A DNA stretch of 64,000 nucleotides from Armatimonadota bacterium. GTDB lineage: Bacteria; Armatimonadota; Fimbriimonadia; Fimbriimonadales; Fimbriimonadaceae. A program made the translations under genes and the position numbers. The notes under the pieces are model-generated. The model did no database searches. It was not told where the DNA came from and saw only the letters and a program-made list of their open reading frames with translations. The stretch lies in contig JAFDWS010000002.1 of the NCBI GenBank assembly GCA_018268375.1, positions 868,001 to 932,000 of the forward strand, given 5' to 3'. Below, piece after piece: positions 50,935 through 60,271 of this stretch (its first letter is position 1; the number at the start of each line of letters is the position of its first letter).

Positions 50935-51600
50935 ATGGCCAAAGCGACGACTGGCGTCCTTATGGGTGGACTGAGCGGCAAGGCAGGAACCGTCGTCTTC
51001 GTCCGCCAGCCCAACGGAGCCGTCTACCTTCGGCCCAGAGTCACGCCGCGGAATCCCCGCACCCCTGCTCAAGAAGCTTCTCGGGCATTGGTTGCCCGCG
51101 CGGCGCTGCTGTGGAGGAGCCTAACGGTCGAAGAAGCGGTGCAATGGAACCTTTACGCCCTCGAGCAGCAGGCGTCGCTGCAAGCGCAAGGCATTGAACG
51201 ACAGGTCAGGGCCTCTGCCTTGTTCACTGGACTGGTGGCCAAGTTCTTGCAGGTCGACCCAAACGCCGATCCTCCGCGAACACCACCTTCGAGTTCCTTC
51301 GATGGTGATGGAATCTCCGTCCAAGCAACATCGGGAACTGGCTCCGTCACATTCACCGCTAATGCGCCAAACGCTCCTGGGGTGGTGTCCGAAATCCTTC
51401 TGCAACCCGTCACGAGCGTGCACCGAAAGCCGATGCCGCGGGCTTTCAGGCACGCCGGGTTTCACCGATTTGAGCCAGGTGGGCTCGATTTGACCCTGAC
51501 CTCGAAAGAAGGTTGGGTCGCTTGTGGTCTACGCTTCGTGCGAGCTGCGACGGGACAGGCATCCGCCGTTCAGTTTCTGGGCACTGTCCACGTTGGATAG
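50935..51600 (+). CDS. GKAGTVVFV-family protein of unknown function (copy 2)
   Basis: 221 residues from ATG 50935, chosen because MAKATTGVLMGGLSGKAGTV aligns residue by residue with the start of copy 1 (MAKAELSVALQSLKGKAGTV). A TTG at 50914 with AAGG upstream is an alternative. Shared positions include YLRPRVTPRNPRTPAQ, the W..YA motif, FLQVDPN, SGTGSVTFTANAP and the end ATGQASAVQFLG. Copy 1 has FLQVNPT and STGQATRLQTIG at the last and third of these. No signal peptide. It is divergent from the HAF-repeat gene, with the inverted-repeat element between. Function unknown. Confidence 0.75.
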   Translation: MAKATTGVLMGGLSGKAGTVVFVRQPNGAVYLRPRVTPRNPRTPAQEASRALVARAALLWRSLTVEEAVQWNLYALEQQASLQAQGIERQVRASALFTGLVAKFLQVDPNADPPRTPPSSSFDGDGISVQATSGTGSVTFTANAPNAPGVVSEILLQPVTSVHRKPMPRAFRHAGFHRFEPGGLDLTLTSKEGWVACGLRFVRAATGQASAVQFLGTVHVG

Positions 51601-51618
51601 GGCCCGCATTTCCTTTCT

Positions 51619-51840
51619 TCACTTTGTTCGCAAGACGGGCGGATCGCAGACCTTGCAAGGCGTGTACTTGGCGGGAAGGTCGCCCAAGCGGACGGAGTGG
51701 CTCCCCGACTTCAGCCGGCACTCCTTGCGGTGGTATTTGGTGCCGCCCTCGGTGATGTAGACGAGAGTATCGGGGGTCGCGGGAGGCGCACAAGCGGCGG
51801 CTAAGACCGCTCCCAAGGCAAGCAACAAAGGTCGTCGCAC
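51619..51840 (-). CDS. small lipoprotein with Ada-like Cys/His motif
   Basis: 73 residues from GTG 51840. A lipoprotein signal ends in VLAAAC. The mature part is a single small domain: YITEGGTKYHRKECRLKSG...LGDLPAKYTPCKVCDPP. This H-x3-C...C-x2-C arrangement recurs at the ends of secreted nucleases and ComE-like proteins and resembles the Ada zinc-binding fold. Metal binding is likely; the role is unknown. The upstream gene on the same strand ends 29 bp before. Confidence 0.7.
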   Translation of the reverse strand: MRRPLLLALGAVLAAACAPPATPDTLVYITEGGTKYHRKECRLKSGSHSVRLGDLPAKYTPCKVCDPPVLRTK

Positions 51841-51869
51841 GGATTGGTGATACCAGACTGAGGCCGGGC

Positions 51870-52484
51870 TCAATAGAAATGCGTCTGGTTGGCGAGGAAG
51901 GCGGTCTCGCTGCTCGGCGGAAAGTCGTAGTTCTCGCCGCCCCGGCTGTCCGACCAGACGATGGCACCCCACCGGTCCGAGGCGATCAGATCCTTCAGCG
52001 CGAGCCGCGCGCCCTCCTCGGTCGGGATCTCGACAGGGTCCTTTCGGAACGTGCCCGTCTTCCGGCAAGTGTCCACATACTGAGCGGCGCTCTCGCCCTT
52101 GCCGGAAAGCAGGTAGGCGTTGCCCAGTTCGAACCACACGTCGTTCTGCTGCACCATCGGGAACTCGGGCCACTTGCTGAGCGGCATCGTGAAGCGCGGT
52201 AGCCGGATGACCCCAAGCTTCGGAGGCCGCAAGGGGCCGCCCTTGCCGACAAACAGGATGCGGCAGAGGTGGCAGGCCCTGACGCTCGAAAACCTAGGCA
52301 TGTAGTCGAGCTTTTGGCCCCCGTCACCTCGCCGCACAAGGTCGGCCGCGGCCTTCTCTTCTCCCATCGCAATGTACGCGTTTGCCGCCTCAGCCAGGGA
52401 GCGGCAGGTCACCGATTTCTTCGTGAAAACGGCAGCGATCGGGTCGTCTTGGGCGGTGGCGATGAGGAGGAGGGCGGTCAGCAT
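51870..52484 (-). CDS. secreted protein of unknown function
   Basis: A 204-residue protein with a short hydrophobic start (MLTALLLIATAQ). One Cys pair, CHLCRILF, lies near residue 75. A helical TPR-like stretch (VWFELGNAYLLSGKGESAAQYVDTCR) lies near 115-140. No family recognised. It is followed by the small Ada-like lipoprotein on the same strand. Confidence 0.6.
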   Translation of the reverse strand: MLTALLLIATAQDDPIAAVFTKKSVTCRSLAEAANAYIAMGEEKAAADLVRRGDGGQKLDYMPRFSSVRACHLCRILFVGKGGPLRPPKLGVIRLPRFTMPLSKWPEFPMVQQNDVWFELGNAYLLSGKGESAAQYVDTCRKTGTFRKDPVEIPTEEGARLALKDLIASDRWGAIVWSDSRGGENYDFPPSSETAFLANQTHFY

Positions 52485-52588
52485 CTCTTCAGATTCTGAC
52501 GACTGGAGACACGCAACGGCTCACGACCTGCGTCCTACTCGCTCGCACCCTCTGGTGGTGCCGCTCCGTACTAGCATTGGAGGCAACT

Positions 52589-53503
52589 GTGTTCATCGCG
52601 ACAATCGGCATCATCGTCTTTGTCCTCTCGTTCGTACTCAAGGGGCTCAACAAGCAAACCCCTGAGCATGTCAATTTCGGGGCTAGCGCCTGGACGACTC
52701 GGGTCATCGGCTTGCTCCTGGTCGCGGCAGGCATCCTGATGTCGTCGATCGTCATCGTTCCGGCTGGCAATCGGGCGGTGCAACTTCGCTTCGGCGCGGC
52801 TATTGGGAGCTTGGACGAGGGCATCCACGTCATCGTGCCGGTCATGGATTCAACGATCTTGATGGAAACGAGGACCAGGAAAGAAGAGAGCCAGGCAACG
52901 GCTGCCTCGCGAGACTTGCAGACAGTCACGACTTCCCTTGCCCTCAACTTTCACATCGACCCGATGAACGTGGCGAAGATTTATCGCAACGTGGGCACGG
53001 AATACACGAACCGGATTATCGACCCCGCCGTGCAGGAGTCGATCAAAACAGTGACCGCCAAGTACACGGCCGAGGAGCTGATCAAGAACCGTGCGCAGGT
53101 CAAGGCGGAGGTCGAACAAGACATCACGGTGCGGTTGAAGGCGTACGACATCGTCGTCGAGCCCGCGGGGCTCTCGATCACAAACTTCGACTTCTCACCT
53201 GAGTTCAACAAGGCGATCGAGCAGAAACAGGTGGCACAGCAGGAAGCCGAGCAACAGAAGTACGTCTTGCAGAAAGCTGAGCTTCAGAGGCAGACCGAAG
53301 TCACGAGGGCCGAAGGAACCGCGCAGGCCGCGAAGCTTAACGCCGAATCCTTGAGGGCGGAAGGATCGGGTCTCGTCATCGCCCGTGAATGGATCCAAAA
53401 GTGGGACGGCAAGCTGCCGTCCGTCTACGGGTCTGGGCAGGGCGGGATGATCTTCGACCTCGGCTCGTTGATGAAAAGTGGTCAGGTACCGACCGGGCGT
53501 TAG
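52589..53503 (+). CDS. SPFH/prohibitin-family membrane protein
   Basis: 304 residues from GTG 52589, preceded by GGAGG with a 5-nt gap. Two hydrophobic N-terminal segments (MFIATIGIIVFVLSFVL and VIGLLLVAAGILMSSIVIV). The SPFH domain follows (GNRAVQLRFGAAIGSLDEGIHVIVPVMD), then a long coiled coil rich in Gln, Glu and Ala (about 205-270). Prohibitin-like proteins form large membrane rings and often regulate the protease FtsH. Single gene; partner unknown. Confidence 0.92.
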   Translation: MFIATIGIIVFVLSFVLKGLNKQTPEHVNFGASAWTTRVIGLLLVAAGILMSSIVIVPAGNRAVQLRFGAAIGSLDEGIHVIVPVMDSTILMETRTRKEESQATAASRDLQTVTTSLALNFHIDPMNVAKIYRNVGTEYTNRIIDPAVQESIKTVTAKYTAEELIKNRAQVKAEVEQDITVRLKAYDIVVEPAGLSITNFDFSPEFNKAIEQKQVAQQEAEQQKYVLQKAELQRQTEVTRAEGTAQAAKLNAESLRAEGSGLVIAREWIQKWDGKLPSVYGSGQGGMIFDLGSLMKSGQVPTGR

Positions 53504-53554
53504 AGCTTTTTCCTCGGCTTAGCACGAGGTTCCCGGGTAGCAGGCAGAACTGTC

Positions 53555-53572
53555 GGGCCGGTTACCCGGCCC
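53555..53572. terminator. hairpin between the SPFH and RtcB genes
   Basis: 7-bp stem GGGCCGG/CCGGCCC with loop TTAC, just before the convergent RtcB stop. No T tract. Confidence 0.45.
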
Positions 53573-53574
53573 TG

Positions 53575-54747
53575 TTAGTCACGGAAGAGGTCTTGCACTT
53601 CGTCCCCGGCCATGGCCACGCCAATAGGCTTGAGGGTGTGCAAGATCCTGATGGTCGGCGCGTGGTGCTCCAAAACCTCGGGCAACCGCTTGTAGCAGTG
53701 AGGTGACTCGTCCGTACCGGCTCCCCGGAGAACGACGCCGGCCTCCTTCACCCACCGGTCCATCATGTCCCGCGTGACCTTTCCGCCTTCTCGCCTGCCC
53801 TTTCGGACACGGCCAGCGGCCTGCGTTCGGCTCATGACGCGGCCCGCTCCGTGCACCGTCGAATAGAACGAGGTCGCGGCTTCGTCAGACTCAACCCCTT
53901 CGAGGATCACGCTGATATCGCCCATCGAGCCACCGACAAATCCCTTCTGGCCAGGAAACGCCGGCGTCGCTCCCTTGCGCACGACCCACACATCCTCTCC
54001 GCCGTGACTTTCCCGCCAAGCGAAGTTGTGGTGGTTGTGCACCTCGTCGATCACCTTGGCTCCGAGGATCTTCACGACCCGCGCGCAGACCCAATCGCGA
54101 CCGGCATAAGCGTAGCGCCCAGCAAGGTTCATTCCTTGCAAGTAGTCGGCGCCAAGGTTTGACCTTTCGTGGAAGACGACGGGGTCGACGAACATGCCGT
54201 TCTTTCCACCGCCTGCCTCCATGAAGTGGGAAGCCACCTTGTGGCCAAACCCGCGCGAGCCGAAGTGCACTCCGACCCAGACGCGATCAAGCTCGTCGAT
54301 GAAGACATCCACATAGTGGTTGCCGCTCCCGATCGTGCCGAGCTGCGTCCTCGCCAGTTCCTTGTAAGCCGCCATGGGCATGGCCTTCCAAGCGGGATCG
54401 TCGAACAGCTCGTGATCGACGCGCTCCTCGTTCTTCATCCCCATACCGAAGCTGAGGGTCTTGAAGACGTCGTCCATGACGCGTGCGATCTTGCGCCGGG
54501 CTTCCTTAGCGGGCATATCGGTCAGGACAGCCTTATTGCCACACGCAATGTCATAGCCGACGCCGCTCGGGCTGACCATTTCGCGGTAAGCGATGACGCC
54601 ACCGATCGGCATTGAGTAGCCGACGTGGTGGTCAGCCATCAACGCTGCTCCGACCGCATGGGGATCGGCCGCGCAGTTTTGGATCTGAAGGAGGGCGTCT
54701 TGGTCGACTGGCTCTCCCCAGACCGGGGTTCCATTGATCTTGTTCAT
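53575..54747 (-). CDS. rtcB: RtcB-family RNA ligase
   Basis: 390 residues from ATG 54747 (AAGGAGG upstream). Conserved segments: MADHHVGYSMPIGGVIA, the metal site VGYDIACGNKAVL, GTIGSGNHYVDV, VHFGSRGFGHKVA, VHNHHNFAW, and the guanylylated His in TVHGAGRVMSR. RtcB joins 2',3'-cyclic phosphate ends to 5'-OH ends with GTP in RNA repair. It is shorter than E. coli RtcB by about 20 residues but has all core motifs. No archease gene is adjacent. Confidence 0.92.
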   Translation of the reverse strand: MNKINGTPVWGEPVDQDALLQIQNCAADPHAVGAALMADHHVGYSMPIGGVIAYREMVSPSGVGYDIACGNKAVLTDMPAKEARRKIARVMDDVFKTLSFGMGMKNEERVDHELFDDPAWKAMPMAAYKELARTQLGTIGSGNHYVDVFIDELDRVWVGVHFGSRGFGHKVASHFMEAGGGKNGMFVDPVVFHERSNLGADYLQGMNLAGRYAYAGRDWVCARVVKILGAKVIDEVHNHHNFAWRESHGGEDVWVVRKGATPAFPGQKGFVGGSMGDISVILEGVESDEAATSFYSTVHGAGRVMSRTQAAGRVRKGRREGGKVTRDMMDRWVKEAGVVLRGAGTDESPHCYKRLPEVLEHHAPTIRILHTLKPIGVAMAGDEVQDLFRD

Positions 54748-54840
54748 TGTCGCCTCCTTGGGCACAGGGGAGGTTAGACGGTCGCCCTTTGACCATTGTT
54801 TCGCAGACCAGGACCTCCCGCCTTGCGCACTTGCTTACCG

Positions 54841-57800
54841 ATGCGTGAAACTAGTCCCATGGCTCTGTCCCTTGTCGCTCTGCTAACCTTGATGGCTCCC
54901 ATGCGCGCCGAGCACCTACGGACGGAGTACCTCGTTGACCCTCTGGCCCTGCAGACCCAGCGCCCGAGGTTTTCCTGGGAGTTGAACGCCGACGGCTACG
55001 GGGCACACCAAACTGCCTACAGGATCGTCGTCGAATCGGACGGAACCGTCCTATGGGACTCTGGCAAGGTCTCCTCGAACGCGCAGGGCCAGGTGGAGTA
55101 TTCGGGCACGCCTCTCAAGAGCCGCCTGCGATGTACCTGGAAGCTCCAGGTCTGGGACGGTGACGACAAAGCGTCGCCATGGGCCAAAGCAAAGTTCGAG
55201 ACTGGTCTCAACACCGCCAGCGATTGGGGCGGACAATGGATTACGACCGCCGAACCCACCCCAGATATCCATCCATCGAACAACGGCTACCACAGCGAGA
55301 TGGAGACGTCCGCGGACGTTCCGAAATGGGTGACTATCGACCTTGGATCGACCAAGCGGTTGGATGGAGTGCGGTTGTGGCCGTGTCGCCCGTTTGATTG
55401 GCAAAAAGACGAGCCGGGCTTTCTCTTTCCCGTCCGGTTCTCCATTTCGGTCGGTTCCACGGAGTCCGAAATGAGCGTGGCCGTTGCCCAGAGGGCCGAC
55501 CTGCCCAACCCTGGTGAAAACCCCTTTGAAATGCGCTTCCCCGCAGTCGAAGCTCGCTATGTCCGGCTCGACGTCTCGCGGCTTCGCGACCGCGGAGACG
55601 CCCACTTTGGTTTTGCCTTGACCGAACTCGAAGCTCTCGACGGTGAAACCGTCGTCTCAAAGGGCGCGAATGTGACCGCAAAGGACTCGGTCGAGAACCG
55701 GAGTTGGTCAATCACCAAACTCACCGACGGCGACCGCAAATCGCACAAACTCACTGGCCTTGACGCACTCCCCGTCACCGAACTCAAGAAGCAAGCCTTC
55801 CTTGACCATAAGGTGAAATCGGCTCGGTTCTATGCGACAGCTCTGGGGGCATATGAAGCTTCCATCAACGGCAAGCGAATCGGAGACCACATCCTCGCGC
55901 CAGAGTGGACCGACTATCACAGCCGGGTCCAGTACCAGGCCTACGATGTTACGGACCTGCTCGAGCCAGGGGGCAATATGATTCACGTCTCGCTCGGCGA
56001 TGGTTGGTACGCCGGTCGCATCGGAATGGCCCAGGGGCTCGATCCACGCGGATATCCGAGGGCCGTCTACGGTCGTCGGGCGTGGTTCCGGGGTCAACTC
56101 GAAATTGAGTTTTCTAACGGGACGCGAGCCGTCATCCCAACGGACGGTACTTGGCAGAGCACGACCCAGGGAACCGTGCGCAGTTCAGATATTTACGACG
56201 GCGAGGCTGTGGACTTGAGCTTTGGCAACCCCCAGTGGCGCTTGGTGACCACCTCCTCCATGCCAGACCAAGGAAACCCGGAGATCGTGGCGCAGACGAA
56301 CGAGCCGATCCGGGTCGTCGAACGAATCAAGCCGAAAGCGCCGACCCAGCCGAAGACAGGAGTCCTCGTTTATGACTTTGGTCAGAACATGGTGGGATGG
56401 GTGTCTGCCAAACTCCGAGGCCGCACTGGTGCAAAAGTGAAGTTCCAGTACGCCGAAGTCTTGAACGACGACGGCACCGTCTATACGGCCAACCTGCGAG
56501 GAGCCCCACAGGTCGATACCGTCGCCTTTCCTTCCGAAGGAAGGGTCAACGACTACGAGTTCCGACCCCATTTCACCTATCACGGTTTCCGATATCTGCA
56601 GATCACTGGATTGGAGTCAGCCGCCGACATCAAGGATCTGACGGGCGAGGTCTTCTGCAGCTCGTCTCCCCAGAACTCCACGTTCGAGTGTTCTGACCCA
56701 ATGGTGAACCGGCTATGGCAGAACATCCTATGGACGCAAAGGGCGAACCTCATGAGCAGCCCGACAGACTGTCCCCAACGGGACGAGCGCCTCGGCTGGA
56801 TGGGCGACATCCTCGCCTTCTCCCAGAACGCCTTTTACAACATGGACATGTCAGGCTTCTTCACCAAATGGTTGCAAGATGTCCGGGACGCTCAAGCCGA
56901 CGATGGCAGATATCCCGACTTCGCTCCGCATCCTTATGGAAAGAACGACCGCTTCACCGGCGTGCCGGGCTGGGGCGACGCTGGCGTCGTCTGCGCATGG
57001 GTCCACTATTCGAACACTGGTGACGCGCGCCTGCTTGCCGATCACTATGATTCGGCACGCCGGTGGATTGATTGGATCGCGAGCAAGAACCCAGACCATT
57101 TGTGGAAGAACGACCGCCACAACGACTACGGCGACTGGTTGAACGGAGACACCCTCGTTCGGGACGGCTGGGACAGCACGGGTGGCGAAGTCCCCAAGGA
57201 CGTCTTCGCGACGATGATGTGGTACCAGTCCGCCCGCATGGTTGAGGACATGGCCAAGGTCCTGGGCAAGAGCGATGAGGCGAAGCGTGTCGGCATGATG
57301 GCGGATCAAATCCGCAACGCCTTCCGCTCTGCCTATCTCTCACCAGATGGTGGGATTACCGGAGACACGCAGGCCGGTTACGCTCTCGCTCTTCATTTCG
57401 GCCTGGTTCCCGGTGAGACGAAGGCGGCGTCTTTCTCCAAGCTGATCACTGCCCTCGAGAAACGAAAGGGCCTCATCACCACCGGGTTCCACAGCACACT
57501 TCCTCTGATGGAGGTGCTGACGGACGAAGGAAGAGCCGACCTCGCCTACAAGATTCTGTTGAACCATGACTTTCCGGGCTGGGGCTATAGCATCGATAAC
57601 GGGGCCACGACGATCTGGGAGAGATGGGACGGCTATGTCAAGGGGCGCGGCTTCCAGGATCCGGGGATGAACAGTTTCAACCACTGGGCGCTCGGATCTG
57701 TCGGCCAGTGGATCATGGAACGGGTAGCCGGAATCACGACTTCCTCCGGGCCCGAGCATCAGATCGAGATCAGGCCCGTGCCCGGCTTTGGCGTCTCCTG

Positions 57801-58035
57801 GGCAAAGGCCACTTATCGGAGCCGCTGGGGCATGGTGAAGTCAGCTTGGACAACCCAGGGTAGCAAGACGACTCTCGAATTGGAGATCCCACCGAACACG
57901 ACGGCCCAGCTTCATTTGCCAAAGGGCCTGAGCATTGAACGAGTCGAGGTCGGCGAAAAGGGACTCAAAAGAGGGGCGTCGGCCAACGAAGCCAGCTTAG
58001 TGTCAGGCAGCTATAAGATCATTGCTCAAAGCTAG
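54841..58035 (+). CDS. secreted GH78 alpha-L-rhamnosidase with inserted discoidin-like domain
   Basis: 1064 residues from ATG 54841. Signal peptide MRETSPMALSLVALLTLMAPMRA. The Ig-like N-terminal domain (HLRTEYLVDPLALQTQRPRFSWEL) is interrupted at about 143-260 by an F5/8-type (discoidin-like) carbohydrate-binding domain (KWVTIDLGSTKRLDGVRLWP, VEARYVRLDVSRL). The rhamnosidase N and catalytic domains follow, with DCPQRDERLGWMGD near 642 carrying acidic residues of the active site and GWGYSIDNGATTIWERW. It releases alpha-L-rhamnose from plant or microbial polysaccharides. The next in-frame ATG is 54859. The stop shares CTAG with the TPR gene. Confidence 0.92.
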   Translation: MRETSPMALSLVALLTLMAPMRAEHLRTEYLVDPLALQTQRPRFSWELNADGYGAHQTAYRIVVESDGTVLWDSGKVSSNAQGQVEYSGTPLKSRLRCTWKLQVWDGDDKASPWAKAKFETGLNTASDWGGQWITTAEPTPDIHPSNNGYHSEMETSADVPKWVTIDLGSTKRLDGVRLWPCRPFDWQKDEPGFLFPVRFSISVGSTESEMSVAVAQRADLPNPGENPFEMRFPAVEARYVRLDVSRLRDRGDAHFGFALTELEALDGETVVSKGANVTAKDSVENRSWSITKLTDGDRKSHKLTGLDALPVTELKKQAFLDHKVKSARFYATALGAYEASINGKRIGDHILAPEWTDYHSRVQYQAYDVTDLLEPGGNMIHVSLGDGWYAGRIGMAQGLDPRGYPRAVYGRRAWFRGQLEIEFSNGTRAVIPTDGTWQSTTQGTVRSSDIYDGEAVDLSFGNPQWRLVTTSSMPDQGNPEIVAQTNEPIRVVERIKPKAPTQPKTGVLVYDFGQNMVGWVSAKLRGRTGAKVKFQYAEVLNDDGTVYTANLRGAPQVDTVAFPSEGRVNDYEFRPHFTYHGFRYLQITGLESAADIKDLTGEVFCSSSPQNSTFECSDPMVNRLWQNILWTQRANLMSSPTDCPQRDERLGWMGDILAFSQNAFYNMDMSGFFTKWLQDVRDAQADDGRYPDFAPHPYGKNDRFTGVPGWGDAGVVCAWVHYSNTGDARLLADHYDSARRWIDWIASKNPDHLWKNDRHNDYGDWLNGDTLVRDGWDSTGGEVPKDVFATMMWYQSARMVEDMAKVLGKSDEAKRVGMMADQIRNAFRSAYLSPDGGITGDTQAGYALALHFGLVPGETKAASFSKLITALEKRKGLITTGFHSTLPLMEVLTDEGRADLAYKILLNHDFPGWGYSIDNGATTIWERWDGYVKGRGFQDPGMNSFNHWALGSVGQWIMERVAGITTSSGPEHQIEIRPVPGFGVSWAKATYRSRWGMVKSAWTTQGSKTTLELEIPPNTTAQLHLPKGLSIERVEVGEKGLKRGASANEASLVSGSYKIIAQS

Positions 58036-59150
58036 TCGCCACCTACTTCTTTGAGGAGGTAGAGCTGGAAGCAAGCCATGAGCAATTGGGCGAGGTTCAC
58101 AGCAATCATAAAGGGCTTCGCGACACCCATGCCCAAGCATGTCCCGACCGTTGCCCCGAGAATCACCAAGTAGCACATCAACTTGGCGATGAATTGGACG
58201 ACCTCTGACTCGAAGTAGAGCCCTATGCCAACCCCGGCGTTCACGGCCCCAACGATGATCCCGTAGGCTTCCATGCCGGGCAGATAGTGCTCGGCCTGCC
58301 TGAGCTGCACTCCTTGAAAGATCATGTAAGCGCCGTTGAGGATCCAAAGGCCAGCGACGATCTTGTAAGCGACCTCTTGCCATGTCGTGGATGGCCCCGT
58401 CGCCCGTCCCGCGAACTGACTCGGAATGGCCGCGATCTGGGTGTTGCACCGGGGGCAGATCGATGCCCACTCCATGACCATTGCCTTGCAGGCCGGGCAT
58501 TGCTTTTGCTGGGCCTGTTTCACCGCGTCGCGCTTCGCGGCCTCCTGCTCCAGCTTGGCGTCAAGACTGACACCCAGGTGGAGCGCCATGGACTTGACCG
58601 CAGGGTCTTGTGGCATTTCAGCAAGAGCCTCCTGCACAACCTTGATCGCACGGGTCTTCTGGTCAATGTCGAGAAAGTGCTTCGCCAAAGCCTGTACCGG
58701 CTCGGGATTTGTCCGATCAAGTTTGATCGCCCGGCTGAGGTCGTTCTCCCCTCGCATGTCTTCGCCGTTCTCGAAACACTTTCTGCCCCGGGCCATTAAG
58801 GCGCTGACCATGCTGGCGTGCGCGTGAGCATGGTCTGGACGCAAACGCAAAACCTCGTCCAGGCTCTCGACTGCCAGGTTCAAATCGCTGCCCGCGAGGG
58901 CAGCGATGCCACGCGCAAAGTGATTCTCGGGGTTATCTGGCCCGAGACTGACAGCCTTTGCACTGTTGGCCAAGGCTAACTCGTACCGAGCCTGGGCATA
59001 TTGAGCGAAACTCAGTAGGCGATATCCGTCAGCTTCTACCGGATCAGCCTGTACGGCCGCCGTATAGGCGCGCTCCGCACCTTCATAGTCCCCCTGCGCA
59101 TAAAGCTGGTGGCCCTGCTGGACGCTCTCCGTGAACAACGCGGTCGCCAT
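58032..59150 (-). CDS. TPR protein with zinc ribbon and membrane domain
   Basis: A 372-residue protein. About five TPR units cover residues 5-200 (GHQLYAQGDYEGAERAYTAAVQADP and following). A zinc ribbon (CPACKAMVMEWASICPRCN) lies near 213-231. Three to four hydrophobic helices are at 260-370. The order suggests cytosolic TPR and zinc domains on a small membrane anchor. Function unknown. CATAAT lies 8 nt before the ATG. Confidence 0.75.
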   Translation of the reverse strand: MATALFTESVQQGHQLYAQGDYEGAERAYTAAVQADPVEADGYRLLSFAQYAQARYELALANSAKAVSLGPDNPENHFARGIAALAGSDLNLAVESLDEVLRLRPDHAHAHASMVSALMARGRKCFENGEDMRGENDLSRAIKLDRTNPEPVQALAKHFLDIDQKTRAIKVVQEALAEMPQDPAVKSMALHLGVSLDAKLEQEAAKRDAVKQAQQKQCPACKAMVMEWASICPRCNTQIAAIPSQFAGRATGPSTTWQEVAYKIVAGLWILNGAYMIFQGVQLRQAEHYLPGMEAYGIIVGAVNAGVGIGLYFESEVVQFIAKLMCYLVILGATVGTCLGMGVAKPFMIAVNLAQLLMACFQLYLLKEVGGD

Positions 59151-59158
59151 GACGACAC

Positions 59159-59164
59159 ATTATG
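59159..59164 (-). promoter_or_regulatory. -10 element of the TPR gene
   Basis: CATAAT on the minus strand, 8 nt before ATG 59150, no Shine-Dalgarno. Confidence 0.4.
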
Positions 59165-59275
59165 AGCGACTATGATTCCAACTGTGCCTGGGAAAAAGAC
59201 AGGGTATGCGCTAGTAGGGCGCCAAAGCATCCGCTCCCACAAGGGTGGCAAGCTCAAACGGGTATCTTGATCTCG

Positions 59276-60271
59276 GTGACGACCGAGTCCAACCCTCCCT
59301 TCACCGAGCAGTTCCAAGAACTACTTCGGCTTGTCAAGCAATCTGGCGACGTACTGATCGGAACGCACTTGAACCCTGACGGAGACGCCATCGGGTCAGC
59401 TCTGGCGGTCAGCCACTGGCTTGACGGCCTCGGCGTGAGGAACGAAGTGCTCTGCCACAACGAACCACCTGGATACCTGCGGTTCCTGCCTGGCAGCGAT
59501 CGGCTCCGCAGAGAGCCTGAGCGATCCGGGCATCAGTTGGGGATCGTCGTCGATTTGGATTCGCTCGACCGTCTTGGTTCCTGTCGACCCTATTTCGAGG
59601 CCCTTCCGACCCTGGTTTTGATCGACCACCATCAGCCGCACGAGATGCCCGGAGACTTGAGGATCGTCGATCCCGCCAGTCCGGCCACAGCTGCGATCCT
59701 GACCGACCTGTTCGCCTGCAAGCAGAACCCGGTCGCGGTGGACATAAAGATCGCCGAATGCTTGATGACGGGGCTCGTGACGGACACGGGCAGTTTCCGC
59801 TTCCCGAACACCACCGCCCATTCCCTGCACCAAGCCGCATGGCTCCAAGAGCGGGGGGCGCAGTTGAGCAAAGTGGCCGACGAGGTCTATCTCAACCGGG
59901 ACGAGCAAGCGGTTCGGCTCCTTGGGGAGGCCATCCACCTGATGAAGACGGCGTGTGCAGGCCGGCTGGCTTGGGTGGTCTTGCCGCCCAGCCTGTTCGA
60001 GCAGCTTGGCGCCCTCGAGGAGCACACCGAAGGCATCGTGAACGAGATCCTCAGCATCAGGACGGTTTCGGCTGCTTTTGTTCTCCGGGCCGGCAAGTTC
60101 GGCAAGGTCAAGGGCAGCCTGAGGAGCAAAGGTGACCTCGACGTCGCCAAGGTGGCGCAAGCCATCGGTGGGGGAGGCCACAAGAACGCGGCCGGCGTCA
60201 CACTTGAGGGCAGTTTAGAAGTAGCCGAAAGCGTAGTCGTCAAGGCCATGAGCGAGGCCCTCGGATGCTGA
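59276..60271 (+). CDS. DHH-family phosphoesterase, NrnA-like
   Basis: 331 residues from GTG 59276. DHH motifs: GTHLNPDGDAIGSALA, VVDLDSLDRLG, LIDHHQPHE, GLVTDTGSFRFPNT. The DHHA1 domain ends with GGGGHKNAAGV. This is the NrnA type, which degrades nanoRNAs or c-di-AMP products and dephosphorylates pAp. The frame is open to 59162, but those residues do not match the family; the exact start is uncertain. It overlaps truB by 7 bp, as in the common rbfA-nrnA-truB order. Confidence 0.92.
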   Translation: MTTESNPPFTEQFQELLRLVKQSGDVLIGTHLNPDGDAIGSALAVSHWLDGLGVRNEVLCHNEPPGYLRFLPGSDRLRREPERSGHQLGIVVDLDSLDRLGSCRPYFEALPTLVLIDHHQPHEMPGDLRIVDPASPATAAILTDLFACKQNPVAVDIKIAECLMTGLVTDTGSFRFPNTTAHSLHQAAWLQERGAQLSKVADEVYLNRDEQAVRLLGEAIHLMKTACAGRLAWVVLPPSLFEQLGALEEHTEGIVNEILSIRTVSAAFVLRAGKFGKVKGSLRSKGDLDVAKVAQAIGGGGHKNAAGVTLEGSLEVAESVVVKAMSEALGC

